From: an uncultured Clostridium sp.
GTDB lineage: Bacteria; Bacillota; Clostridia; Lachnospirales; Lachnospiraceae
Reading direction: 5' to 3'
NCBI GenBank assembly: GCA_958349075.1
Contig: CATWBR010000324.1
Location: forward strand, 1-5,382
Length of the DNA: 5,382 bases
Shown here: positions 1 to 5,382 of the stretch, piece after piece
How the letters are laid out: each line of letters opens with the position of its first letter
How positions within the stretch are numbered: position 1 is the first letter of the stretch
Position numbers and translations under genes: made by a program
Notes under the pieces: model-generated
Told to the model about the DNA's origin: nothing
Seen by the model: only the letters and a program-made list of their open reading frames with translations
The model's database searches: none

Positions 1-17
1 CACTCTAACTACCTCCT
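1..17 (-). promoter_or_regulatory. Ribosome binding site and probable GTG start of the next operon gene (cut by window edge)
   Basis: Read on the minus strand just after the lyase stop codon, AGGAGGT (positions 17 to 11) is followed after 7 nt by GTG (positions 3 to 1). This is close to the ideal Shine-Dalgarno sequence with normal spacing, and no terminator hairpin lies between it and the lyase. I infer that a fifth gene starts here and the operon runs on beyond the window. Only the start codon would be visible, so nothing can be said about the product. A start slightly further downstream, outside the window, is also possible. Confidence 0.7.
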
Positions 18-20
18 CAT

Positions 21-1520
21 TTATTTAGATATATTGTATTCTTTTAAGAATTCATACGTCTTTTCAATATCACAGGCCAGATTCCTGTCCTCACAGAGAA
101 ACGGAACCACCTCGCGGTAGGCCTCGAACAGTTTCTTTGTCTCTTCCCCGAGGGACGGCGGTTTTCTCAGATCCACCGCCTGTGCCGCATGCATCAGTTC
201 AATTGCAGCAATATAATAGAGATTGTCTATGATCTTTCTCATATTGCAGGATGCCATCGTGGCATTGGTCGCCAGATCTTCGATATGGCCGGCCATGCTT
301 AAAAAGTCCAGGGAACACGGGTTGGCATACATACGGTTCTCTGCATCGAGACAGGAAAACGTCTTCTGAATCGTACCATATGCAATAACGGCTCCCTCCT
401 CCGGCGTCAGGAAACGGTTCAGCCCGGTAAATGAAGGATCCCCGATCCGCAGGAGCTGCTGGCAGATCATCTTTGACATGTGCGCCAGTCCTGTGGAGAC
501 CATCTCAACAGCCAGTACCCAGGAAAGCGGTTCAAAGTTGGAACTGCCGCACATCCTGTCTTCCTCCGGGAGCAGGCACGGATTGTCGTCCGTGGAGTTT
601 AACTCCTTTTCAAGCTGCCCCTCGGCATAGACAAGCGCATCCATAACCGCGCCGGTCACGGCGCTCTGGCCCCTGAAGCTCAACGGATCCTGCAGCGCCC
701 TGCCCTCAGACGGCTGAAAGAGATAACTTCCCTTTAAGATTTCAAGACAGCTCTTTGCGGATTCAATCTGCCCATCAAACCGGCGTTCCCGGTTCACGGA
801 CGGATCCATCGGATCCAGCACGCCGTTCAGTCCCTCAAGTGCCAGACAGAATACCCTTCTGTACCGTTCGATAAACTGTCTGGCCTCGATCAGTCCCAAT
901 GAAGCAAAGGCTGCCCCCTGCGCATTGGAAGATACCACGCCGAGGCCGTCCTTCGGCCCCAGAAGGAGCGGTTCCAGTCCGGCGGCCGCAAGAGCCTCGT
1001 CTCCTCTCATTCGCTCTCCCCGGTACCAGGCCTCGCCCTCACCGATGATGACAAGCCCGATTCCCGACAGGGTGCCGATATCCGCCTCACCGACGGAACC
1101 TCGTTTTTTCACAACCGGATGGATTCCGCGGTTTAAAAATTCCAGATAATACTCCACAATCTCGGCCGATACACCGGTGTGCCCGCACAGGAAACCGTTC
1201 AGGCGGACGGCCAGCATTGCGCGGACCTCCTCCTCGGTGCATTCCGGATCCACTCCTATCATGTGGCTTCTTAAAAGGTTCCTGTTATAGCGGTCGTAAA
1301 ACTGGGAAAATACTTTCTTGTCTTTATTCCAGCCCACGCCTCTGTTGAGGCCGTAGACAGCCACTCCCCTTTTATCAAGGGTAAATATCAGTTCTCTTGC
1401 CATGCGCACGCGCGGCCATGATTCTTCCCCTATCTCCACGGGCGCTCTGTGAACGGCAATCTGTTCCAGCTCCATAAGGTTCAGCGTTTCTCCCGTCAGG
1501 CGAATCCTCCCCATCTCCAT
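21..1520 (-). CDS. MIO-less aromatic ammonia-lyase superfamily protein, possibly ergothionase-like
   Basis: A 499-residue protein with the histidine/phenylalanine ammonia-lyase fold along its full length, close to the size of bacterial HutH. Family landmarks: YGLNRGVG at 56-63 (Tyr56 matches HutH Tyr53), SH at 85-86 (HutH His83), GSVG 141-144, IGEGEA 159-164, QDP..FR 277-283, DDNP 311-314, SSNFEP 326-331, and IED 413-415 with the conserved Glu414. The MIO-forming Ala-Ser-Gly is replaced by Glu145-Ala146-Asp147, the HutH Asn195 position is Ser197, and the catalytic Tyr280 position is Leu280. The MIO prosthetic group therefore cannot form by the known route, which makes ordinary histidine or phenylalanine deamination unlikely. 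Ergothionase is an established MIO-independent member that eliminates trimethylamine from ergothioneine, so that activity or a related betaine elimination is the best guess. The protein is probably cytoplasmic; no signal peptide is seen. The ATG abuts the TAG of the Mo subunit, with AGAGG 9 nt upstream; an in-frame ATG two codons later is an alternative start. Superfamily is certain, substrate is not. Confidence 0.93.
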   Translation of the reverse strand: MEMGRIRLTGETLNLMELEQIAVHRAPVEIGEESWPRVRMARELIFTLDKRGVAVYGLNRGVGWNKDKKVFSQFYDRYNRNLLRSHMIGVDPECTEEEVRAMLAVRLNGFLCGHTGVSAEIVEYYLEFLNRGIHPVVKKRGSVGEADIGTLSGIGLVIIGEGEAWYRGERMRGDEALAAAGLEPLLLGPKDGLGVVSSNAQGAAFASLGLIEARQFIERYRRVFCLALEGLNGVLDPMDPSVNRERRFDGQIESAKSCLEILKGSYLFQPSEGRALQDPLSFRGQSAVTGAVMDALVYAEGQLEKELNSTDDNPCLLPEEDRMCGSSNFEPLSWVLAVEMVSTGLAHMSKMICQQLLRIGDPSFTGLNRFLTPEEGAVIAYGTIQKTFSCLDAENRMYANPCSLDFLSMAGHIEDLATNATMASCNMRKIIDNLYYIAAIELMHAAQAVDLRKPPSLGEETKKLFEAYREVVPFLCEDRNLACDIEKTYEFLKEYNISK

Positions 1521-3755
1521 CTACCTGTTCCTCTCTTTCTCTAAAAATGCTATGATTTTCTCCGGTGTGGCCGGGTAATCAGCAAAATTTCCTCCCACTG
1601 CAAAATTAATCGCATTGATTGCGGCCGGACCCGGCGCAACCGCCGCCAGTTCCCCAAGGCTCTTTCCGCCGTACGGGCCGTCCGGTTCCCCGTCTTCTAT
1701 GAAAATAGATCTGACGGGGGGCATATCGGGAGCGTTGATCATATGGTATTTCGAAAAGTTCCGGCCTTTGATTCCGCCCTTTTTGTCATATACCATCTCT
1801 TCACACAGAGCCATTCCCAGGCTCATCTGTGCGCCTCCCTCCACCTGGCCCTCGGCCAGCGTCTGATTCATGCACTGGCCCACATCGTGTACGGCCAGCA
1901 GGTCCGTCACTTCCACAAGACCCGTATATTTATCTACTTTCACCTCCGCGAATGCGCAGCTGTAGGAGCCCGGATTGGACGGCGGCTCATATTCCAACTC
2001 CGCCCTCAGATAGCGCGAGCATGCTTTCTCGTACTCTTTCGCCACCTCACTGTATGCCTTTGACTCCTCCCGGCAGAAGAGCTTCCCATCCTCCGCCTTT
2101 ATCTCATCCTTTTCCCATCCGTAAAGGACGCAGGCTGCCTTGATAAGCTTCTCAAACAGGGCCTCGCCCGTCTTCTGCACCGCCCTGCCGCATACGAAGG
2201 TCACGCGGCTGGCCTGGGTTCCTGCGGCGTCATATGGGGTGATATACGTGTCGGCCTCATATACTTTGATCCGGTATACATCCATGTGAAGCGCCTCGGC
2301 GGCTATCTGCTGCATGGTCAGCACCGTTCCGCAGCCCTGGTCATGGATCCCCACCCTGACCTCTACCGAGCCGTCCGGATGCATCATCATGTGGACATTG
2401 GTAAACTCGGGGTAGGCTCCCTTATAACCGTTGCCGTGGGCCGCACAGGCCATTCCGACGCCCCAGGCATAGCGGGAAGTATTTTTTTCCCTGACGTGTT
2501 CCCGCCTCTCCTTCCAGTTAAAAGCCTCCATCCCCGTACGGATGCAATCCTCAATCCTGGTGTTTCCGAGGTTTGTGCCCCCCGTCGGATCCGGATCCAT
2601 CGGCTGCGCCACGTTCTTTAAGCGGAGCTCACAGGGATCGATTCCAAGCTTTACCGCCGCCTGATCAAGGTTGATTTCGGTGATTGCGTGAGCCTGCGGA
2701 GAACCGTATCCGCGGCAGGCTCCGCCCGGTATCGTATTGGTAAAATACGTCCTGACATGGCAGGCCTGCGCCTCCATCCGGTACATGCGGAACAGCTTCT
2801 TAGCCAGAGCCATCGCTACGGCCGAGGCATTTGTATAATAGGCTCCGCCATCCATATCGGCCTCAATCCTGCGTCCCAGAATCCTTCCATCCTTTGTGAG
2901 CGCCGTCTCCACCTGCATCTCGCAGGCGTTCCTGCTTCTTGTTCCGATTACGCTCTCCGCCCGGTCCATATAAAGCATGACCGGACGTTTCAGGGTATAG
3001 CAGGCAAATGCACATGCCGGTTCTACGACGGTCTGGCCTTTCCCGCCGAACGAACCGCCCATCGTCGCCTTGATGACGCGGACTTTCGTGTAAGGCAGGC
3101 CGAGAAGGCTGCTGACATGGAAACGGACCTGGTAAACGGTCTGGCAGGGTGTCCAGAGGACCAGATTGCCGTTCTCATCTATATCCGCCAGGGCGATATG
3201 GGCTTCCAGCGCTCCGTGGTGGATTTTCTGGGTGCTGCCCGAAGTGGCCACCACAACCTCCGCCTCCGTCTTCGCCGCCTCATAGTCTCCAAAAGAGACT
3301 TTCTTTTCAAATGCCGGGGGAGTCTCCGATTTTCTGGCGGCGGCCAGCCCGATCACGGGTTCTTCCTCTCCGTATGTAATCTCTACAAGGCTCGCCGCCT
3401 CTTCCGCGGCCTCCTTTGTCTCCCCTACGACCAGGGCGAGGTGGTCTCCCACAAAACGCGCCTTATCGCTCAGAATATACTGATCTTCCGGAGAATCGAT
3501 GCAGGCCGACCAGTTGTGGGGATTATATGTTTTTACGGGAACATCCTCAAACGTGTATACGGCTTTAATTCCCGGTACCTCAAGCGCTTTTGTCTTCTCT
3601 ATCTTCACCGTGGCGCATGCTCTTTCACTGAGGACCAGTTTTGCGTAGAGCATATCTTTTATTTCCCGGTCACACGTATATCTGCTTTTCCCGCGCGCCT
3701 TGTCGTATGCGTCTTCCCGCACATATCTTTTGCCCACATATGTAAGTTCGCTCAC
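1521..3755 (-). CDS. Molybdopterin-binding large subunit of a xanthine dehydrogenase-family hydroxylase
   Basis: A 744-residue catalytic subunit binding the molybdenum-pterin cofactor. It has an N-terminal aldehyde oxidase/xanthine dehydrogenase a/b-hammerhead domain (about 15-130) followed by the Mo-binding domains. Visible motifs are WTPCQ (201-205; Gln205 near the bovine XDH Gln767 position), GGSFGGKG (233-240), GGACRGYGSPQ (344-354; Arg348 at the Arg880 position), QGCG (473-476), PYDAAGTQASR (507-517), GQVEGG (636-641) and GGKSLGEL (697-703), where Glu702 matches the base Glu1261. All catalytic essentials are present, so the enzyme should be active. It lacks the AYRCSF loop of CO dehydrogenase. 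Gly240 occupies the place of the purine-binding Glu802, so xanthine is not assured as substrate. The start is GTG, overlapping the previous stop as GTGA, with AGGGGG 9 nt upstream. Together with the two preceding genes it forms the usual three-subunit enzyme, which hydroxylates an N-heterocycle or aldehyde (or reduces one) using water as the oxygen source. The exact substrate is unknown. Confidence 0.95.
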   Translation of the reverse strand: MSELTYVGKRYVREDAYDKARGKSRYTCDREIKDMLYAKLVLSERACATVKIEKTKALEVPGIKAVYTFEDVPVKTYNPHNWSACIDSPEDQYILSDKARFVGDHLALVVGETKEAAEEAASLVEITYGEEEPVIGLAAARKSETPPAFEKKVSFGDYEAAKTEAEVVVATSGSTQKIHHGALEAHIALADIDENGNLVLWTPCQTVYQVRFHVSSLLGLPYTKVRVIKATMGGSFGGKGQTVVEPACAFACYTLKRPVMLYMDRAESVIGTRSRNACEMQVETALTKDGRILGRRIEADMDGGAYYTNASAVAMALAKKLFRMYRMEAQACHVRTYFTNTIPGGACRGYGSPQAHAITEINLDQAAVKLGIDPCELRLKNVAQPMDPDPTGGTNLGNTRIEDCIRTGMEAFNWKERREHVREKNTSRYAWGVGMACAAHGNGYKGAYPEFTNVHMMMHPDGSVEVRVGIHDQGCGTVLTMQQIAAEALHMDVYRIKVYEADTYITPYDAAGTQASRVTFVCGRAVQKTGEALFEKLIKAACVLYGWEKDEIKAEDGKLFCREESKAYSEVAKEYEKACSRYLRAELEYEPPSNPGSYSCAFAEVKVDKYTGLVEVTDLLAVHDVGQCMNQTLAEGQVEGGAQMSLGMALCEEMVYDKKGGIKGRNFSKYHMINAPDMPPVRSIFIEDGEPDGPYGGKSLGELAAVAPGPAAINAINFAVGGNFADYPATPEKIIAFLEKERNR

Positions 3756-4645
3756 CTGGGTATTCCCCCTTCCGGTTTCATCTTTCTTAATTCTTCTCTC
3801 AATTTTTCCTGCTCTCTTATTTCTTCCAGCGCGTCGCAGATGATTCCAAAGGACGCCGGTTTCTTATAATGTTTTGAACTTCTGTCCGGTATATTCTCTT
3901 CTATCTGGGCATAAACGGCCTCTTTCAGGAGATTTCCGTCGATCTGTTTAAGCTCCATCCCCTCCAGGACTTTTTCAATGAACTGGGAACGCCTTGCCTT
4001 CGGTCCTACCGCTCCTAAAAACACGGACACGTTTCTCATAATTCCCTCTTCCACATCCGTCTTGATGCAGACATTCACCTTGGAGATGGCCACCGCTTTT
4101 CTGGATCCCACTTTCGCAAATCCGGATACGGCATCCGATTTTTTAAATTCAAAGCTTAAAATGACATCCGTCTCACCGAGGGTTGTTTTCCCAAGTCCCT
4201 TTACAAACTCATCTACGGCACATGTCCTCACCCCGCCCGTGCCGTCGCACAGCTCCGCTATGGACTCGTAAGCCAGGACTACGGGAGTCAGGTCGGAACT
4301 CTGTGAAGCATTGGCTACATTGCCTCCAATCGTCGCCCTGTTCCTGATCTGGGTGGAACCAACCATGGATGCCGCTTTGGCAAGGGCCGGGAGATACCGT
4401 TTTACCGCTTCGCTCCGTTCCAGTTCATCCATGGTGACGGCGGCGCCGATTTTTACCGCGTCATCCGTCTCTTCTATCGCGGTCATCTCCGCCATGTGTG
4501 TTAAATCGATGAGGGAATAATGAAACTGCTTCTTCTCACGCAGCCTGATCATCAAATCCGTTCCGCCCGCACACAGCCAGGCTCCGTTTTTTACTTTGAG
4601 GGACGCCACAAGCTCCTCCCTCGTTTCCGGCATTACAAAACTCAA
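3752..4645 (-). CDS. FAD-binding medium subunit of the molybdenum hydroxylase
   Basis: A 297-residue subunit of the CoxM/XdhB type that carries FAD and passes electrons from the iron-sulfur subunit to an external acceptor. FAD-binding motifs are AGGTDL (26-31) and IRNRATIGGN (100-109), in the N-terminal PCMH-type domain. The C-terminal CO-dehydrogenase flavoprotein domain spans about 172-275, including FAKVGSRKAVAISKVN (176-191). A short charged tail (274-290) could form a helix. There is no cysteine-rich insertion like the [4Fe-4S] loop of 4-hydroxybenzoyl-CoA reductase: the five cysteines are scattered. The start is TTG, overlapping the upstream TGA as TTGA, with AGGAGGG 6 nt before it. The first in-frame ATG (4633-4631) is too far from this site to be preferred. 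Overlaps at both ends predict translational coupling and fixed subunit stoichiometry. Confidence 0.95.
   Translation of the reverse strand: MSFVMPETREELVASLKVKNGAWLCAGGTDLMIRLREKKQFHYSLIDLTHMAEMTAIEETDDAVKIGAAVTMDELERSEAVKRYLPALAKAASMVGSTQIRNRATIGGNVANASQSSDLTPVVLAYESIAELCDGTGGVRTCAVDEFVKGLGKTTLGETDVILSFEFKKSDAVSGFAKVGSRKAVAISKVNVCIKTDVEEGIMRNVSVFLGAVGPKARRSQFIEKVLEGMELKQIDGNLLKEAVYAQIEENIPDRSSKHYKKPASFGIICDALEEIREQEKLREELRKMKPEGGIPR
3765..3770 (-). promoter_or_regulatory. Ribosome binding site for the GTG start of the large subunit
   Basis: AGGGGG on the minus strand lies 9 nt before GTG at 3755-3753. It is weaker than the sites of the two preceding genes, but the GTGA overlap with the FAD-subunit stop allows translational coupling. 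Confidence 0.6.
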
Positions 4646-5106
4646 TTTGATCCCTCCTCTGCGGCCGCCCTGACCGCCGCCTTTATTTTTTCATACCCCG
4701 TGCACCTGCAGAGGTTACCCTCTATGGCTCTTTTAATCTGCTCATCCGTAGGGTTCGGATATTCCATCATCAGAGCCTTGCATGAGAGTATCATGCCTGG
4801 TGTGCAGAAGCCGCACTGGATGGCTCCGTTCTCGATAAAGGCCTTCTGGAGGATATCCAGCTCCCCATCCTTCTCCAGCCCCTCAATGGTCACAATCTCT
4901 TTTCCCATTACCTGGCCTGCAAAAACGGTGCAGCTTGTCACGGCTTTCCCATCCAGAAGTACGGTACAGGCTCCGCATTCTCCTTCCCCGCATCCTTCCT
5001 TTACTCCCTTAAGCCCGCAGTCATCCCGCAGAAAATCCAGCAGCCGTCTGCAGGGGTCCACCTCTCTCTCTACCTTCTCGCCATTGATTGTACAAACTAA
5101 ATTCAT
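4642..5106 (-). CDS. [2Fe-2S] iron-sulfur small subunit of the molybdenum hydroxylase
   Basis: A 154-residue ferredoxin-like subunit of the CoxS/XdhC type that relays electrons from the Mo centre to FAD. Counting from the ATG at 5106, the plant-type cluster is bound by Cys39, Cys44, Cys47 and Cys59 (CGEGECGACTV, then VTSC). The second, Mo-proximal cluster is bound by the QCGFC motif (Cys98, Cys101) and CRCTGY (Cys133, Cys135). All eight ligands are present and the length is normal for the family. An in-frame TTG at 5118 would add four residues, but it lies inside the Shine-Dalgarno region: GAGGTGG at 5110-5116 sits 3 nt before ATG 5106, with its GAGG core 6 nt before it, so I choose the ATG. 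It is the first gene of the operon and its stop overlaps the TTG of the FAD subunit. Family assignment is firm; substrate specificity cannot be deduced from this subunit. Confidence 0.96.
   Translation of the reverse strand: MNLVCTINGEKVEREVDPCRRLLDFLRDDCGLKGVKEGCGEGECGACTVLLDGKAVTSCTVFAGQVMGKEIVTIEGLEKDGELDILQKAFIENGAIQCGFCTPGMILSCKALMMEYPNPTDEQIKRAIEGNLCRCTGYEKIKAAVRAAAEEGSN
4652..4658 (-). promoter_or_regulatory. Ribosome binding site supporting the TTG start of the FAD subunit
   Basis: AGGAGGG on the minus strand lies 6 nt before the TTG at 4645-4643. The nearest in-frame ATG (4633) would be 18 nt away. The site lies inside the end of the small-subunit gene, as expected for coupled translation through the TTGA overlap. 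Confidence 0.8.
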
Positions 5107-5109
5107 ATG

Positions 5110-5116
5110 CCACCTC
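5110..5116 (-). promoter_or_regulatory. Ribosome binding site fixing the ATG start of the small subunit
   Basis: On the minus strand GAGGTGG is followed by CAT and then ATG at 5106. The GAGG core is 6 nt from the ATG. The upstream in-frame TTG at 5118-5116 overlaps this site, so it cannot be served by it. This makes the four-residue-shorter protein the likely product. Confidence 0.8.
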
Positions 5117-5181
5117 AATATCGGTCCGTCTCCGGAATCCGTTTTTTTCTTTTCATCATCCCGAAGGAATCATCTCTGTTC

Positions 5182-5224
5182 CGTTGAATCCAGTATAGCA
5201 AAGCAGCGTTGAAAAAACGTTGAA
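5182..5224 (-). repeat. Three TTCAACG direct repeats around the promoter, possible operator
   Basis: The heptamer TTCAACG occurs three times in the same orientation on the minus strand, at 5224-5218, 5213-5207 and 5188-5182. Start-to-start distances are 11 and 25 nt. Two copies lie upstream of the -10 element, over the expected -35 region, and one covers the predicted transcription start. The roughly one-helical-turn spacing of the first two suits a dimeric regulator. No regulator gene is in the window, so the binding role is inference. Confidence 0.35.
5192..5200 (-). promoter_or_regulatory. Probable operon promoter with extended -10 (TGCTATACT)
   Basis: On the minus strand TGCTATACT fits the extended -10 pattern TGnTATAAT with one mismatch in the hexamer. 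It lies 85 nt upstream of the small-subunit ATG, giving a predicted start near 5185 and a leader of about 80 nt. No good -35 hexamer is found at 16-18 nt, which is tolerated by extended -10 promoters or could mean activator dependence. The promoter is flanked by TTCAACG heptamers. This is a sequence-match prediction only. Confidence 0.45.
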
Positions 5225-5240
5225 TAATTAAAATGACTTT

Positions 5241-5306
5241 AAAAAAAACGGCAGAAAACGCAATCCGCTTACAAAACATCTCCTGTTTTACCGGTTCCGA
5301 CTGCCG
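5241..5306 (-). terminator. Possible terminator or attenuator: long-range stem followed by a T8 run
   Basis: On the minus strand CGGCAG (5306-5301) is perfectly complementary to CTGCCG (5254-5249), which is followed directly by eight T. The 46-nt interval holds a second stem, AAAACA/TGTTTT (5289-5284 with 5278-5273), with a GGAGA loop. The layout could end transcription from an upstream gene, or act as a regulated leader if a second promoter lies further upstream. The large loop is unlike a simple intrinsic terminator, so confidence is modest. Confidence 0.3.
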
Positions 5307-5347
5307 GCGCCGGAACATGTTTACTGCCTTTTTTATTTTCCCGAAGC

Positions 5348-5374
5348 TTGTTTTATAATTGTTTTCAAAAACAA
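5348..5374. repeat. TTGTTTT inverted and direct repeat overlapping -10-like sequences
   Basis: On the plus strand TTGTTTT occurs at 5348-5354 and 5359-5365, and its perfect inverse AAAACAA at 5368-5374. The last two form a 7-bp palindrome with a 2-nt centre. A consensus TATAAT (plus, 5354-5359) and, on the minus strand, TATAAA (5356-5351) lie between the copies. The arrangement resembles an operator over a promoter, possibly for a divergent gene right of the window, but A/T-rich sequence makes chance matches easy. Confidence 0.25.
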
Positions 5375-5382
5375 CTCGTAAG

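Larger units (their letters stand above)
5107..5382. other. Upstream intergenic region of the operon
   Basis: These 276 bases hold no gene I can support. They contain the promoter, heptamer repeats, T-run structure and palindrome listed separately, plus a GC-rich palindrome CCGGCGCCGG (5304-5313) nested in a GTTCCG/CGGAAC stem (5294-5299 with 5311-5316). The region is markedly more A/T-rich than the coding part, apart from this GC-rich island. No tRNA or known riboswitch class was recognised. Confidence 0.6.

Noticed and set aside
21..1520. Annotation as a standard histidine ammonia-lyase (hutH) or phenylalanine ammonia-lyase
   Set aside because: The MIO triad is Glu-Ala-Asp and the Tyr280 position is Leu, so the standard mechanism cannot operate. 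No other hut genes are seen in the window.
1521..3755. Aerobic CO dehydrogenase large subunit (CoxL)
   Set aside because: The CoxL active-site loop AYRCSF is absent; the corresponding motif is ACRGYG, as in hydroxylases of the xanthine dehydrogenase group.
2688..3869. Plus-strand open frame of 393 codons
   Set aside because: It lies antisense to the Mo large subunit and the end of the FAD subunit, whose motifs are unmistakable. The translated product shows no recognisable domain; it is a shadow of GC-rich coding sequence.
3752..4645. 4-hydroxybenzoyl-CoA reductase beta subunit (HcrB)
   Set aside because: HcrB carries an extra cysteine-rich [4Fe-4S] insertion; this protein has the ordinary short length and no clustered cysteines.
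4645..5118. Small-subunit start at TTG 5118
   Set aside because: The TTG overlaps the Shine-Dalgarno that properly serves ATG 5106, and it has no comparable site of its own.
4520..5212. Plus-strand open frame of 230 codons across the small-subunit gene and promoter
   Set aside because: Antisense to a gene with all eight cluster-binding cysteines; low-complexity Ser/Pro-rich product without recognised domains.
5115..5318. Minus-strand 67-codon frame just upstream of the small subunit, as a possible leader gene
   Set aside because: It spans the T8 run and the predicted promoter, has only a weak AAGG before its ATG, and gives no recognisable protein. Considered a chance frame, though its stop close to the next start leaves slight doubt.

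Overview
The window reads as a Clostridia/Lachnospiraceae-type Firmicute, probably an anaerobic gut bacterium. This is inferred from strong Gram-positive Shine-Dalgarno sequences (AGGAGG, GAGGTGG), TTG and GTG starts, roughly balanced base composition, and a three-gene molybdenum hydroxylase typical of purine- and heterocycle-degrading clostridia. The species cannot be fixed from this sequence.

All real genes lie on the minus strand and form one tight operon, read from right to left. An upstream region (about 5107-5382) carries a likely extended -10 promoter flanked by three TTCAACG heptamers, a structured stretch ending in a T-run, and a palindromic A/T-rich site. Next come the [2Fe-2S] small subunit (4642-5106), the FAD-binding medium subunit (3752-4645) and the molybdopterin large subunit (1521-3755) of a xanthine-dehydrogenase-family enzyme. 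The following gene (21-1520) is a 499-residue protein of the histidine/phenylalanine ammonia-lyase superfamily. Junctions are 4-nt overlaps (TTGA, GTGA) or direct abutment. The lyase is followed by a strong ribosome binding site and a GTG in the last bases of the window, so the operon appears to continue past the left edge.

The most notable observation is that the lyase keeps the superfamily fold signature but has lost the Ala-Ser-Gly triad that forms the MIO electrophile: it reads GSVG-EAD instead of GSVG-ASG. It also has Leu at the position of the catalytic Tyr280 of Pseudomonas histidine ammonia-lyase. It is therefore unlikely to be an ordinary HutH or PAL. The best-known MIO-independent member of the superfamily is ergothionase, which splits ergothioneine (the trimethylbetaine of 2-thiohistidine) into thiourocanate and trimethylamine. 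An ergothionase-like betaine lyase is the leading hypothesis.

Its translational linkage to a molybdenum hydroxylase suggests a pathway in which the lyase makes an unsaturated imidazole (or similar heteroaromatic) acid and the Mo enzyme oxidises the ring, or the reverse order. That combination would be an anaerobic alternative to hydratase-based urocanate or thiourocanate degradation. The pathway is inference; the operon, the cofactor motifs and the missing MIO triad are read directly from the sequence.
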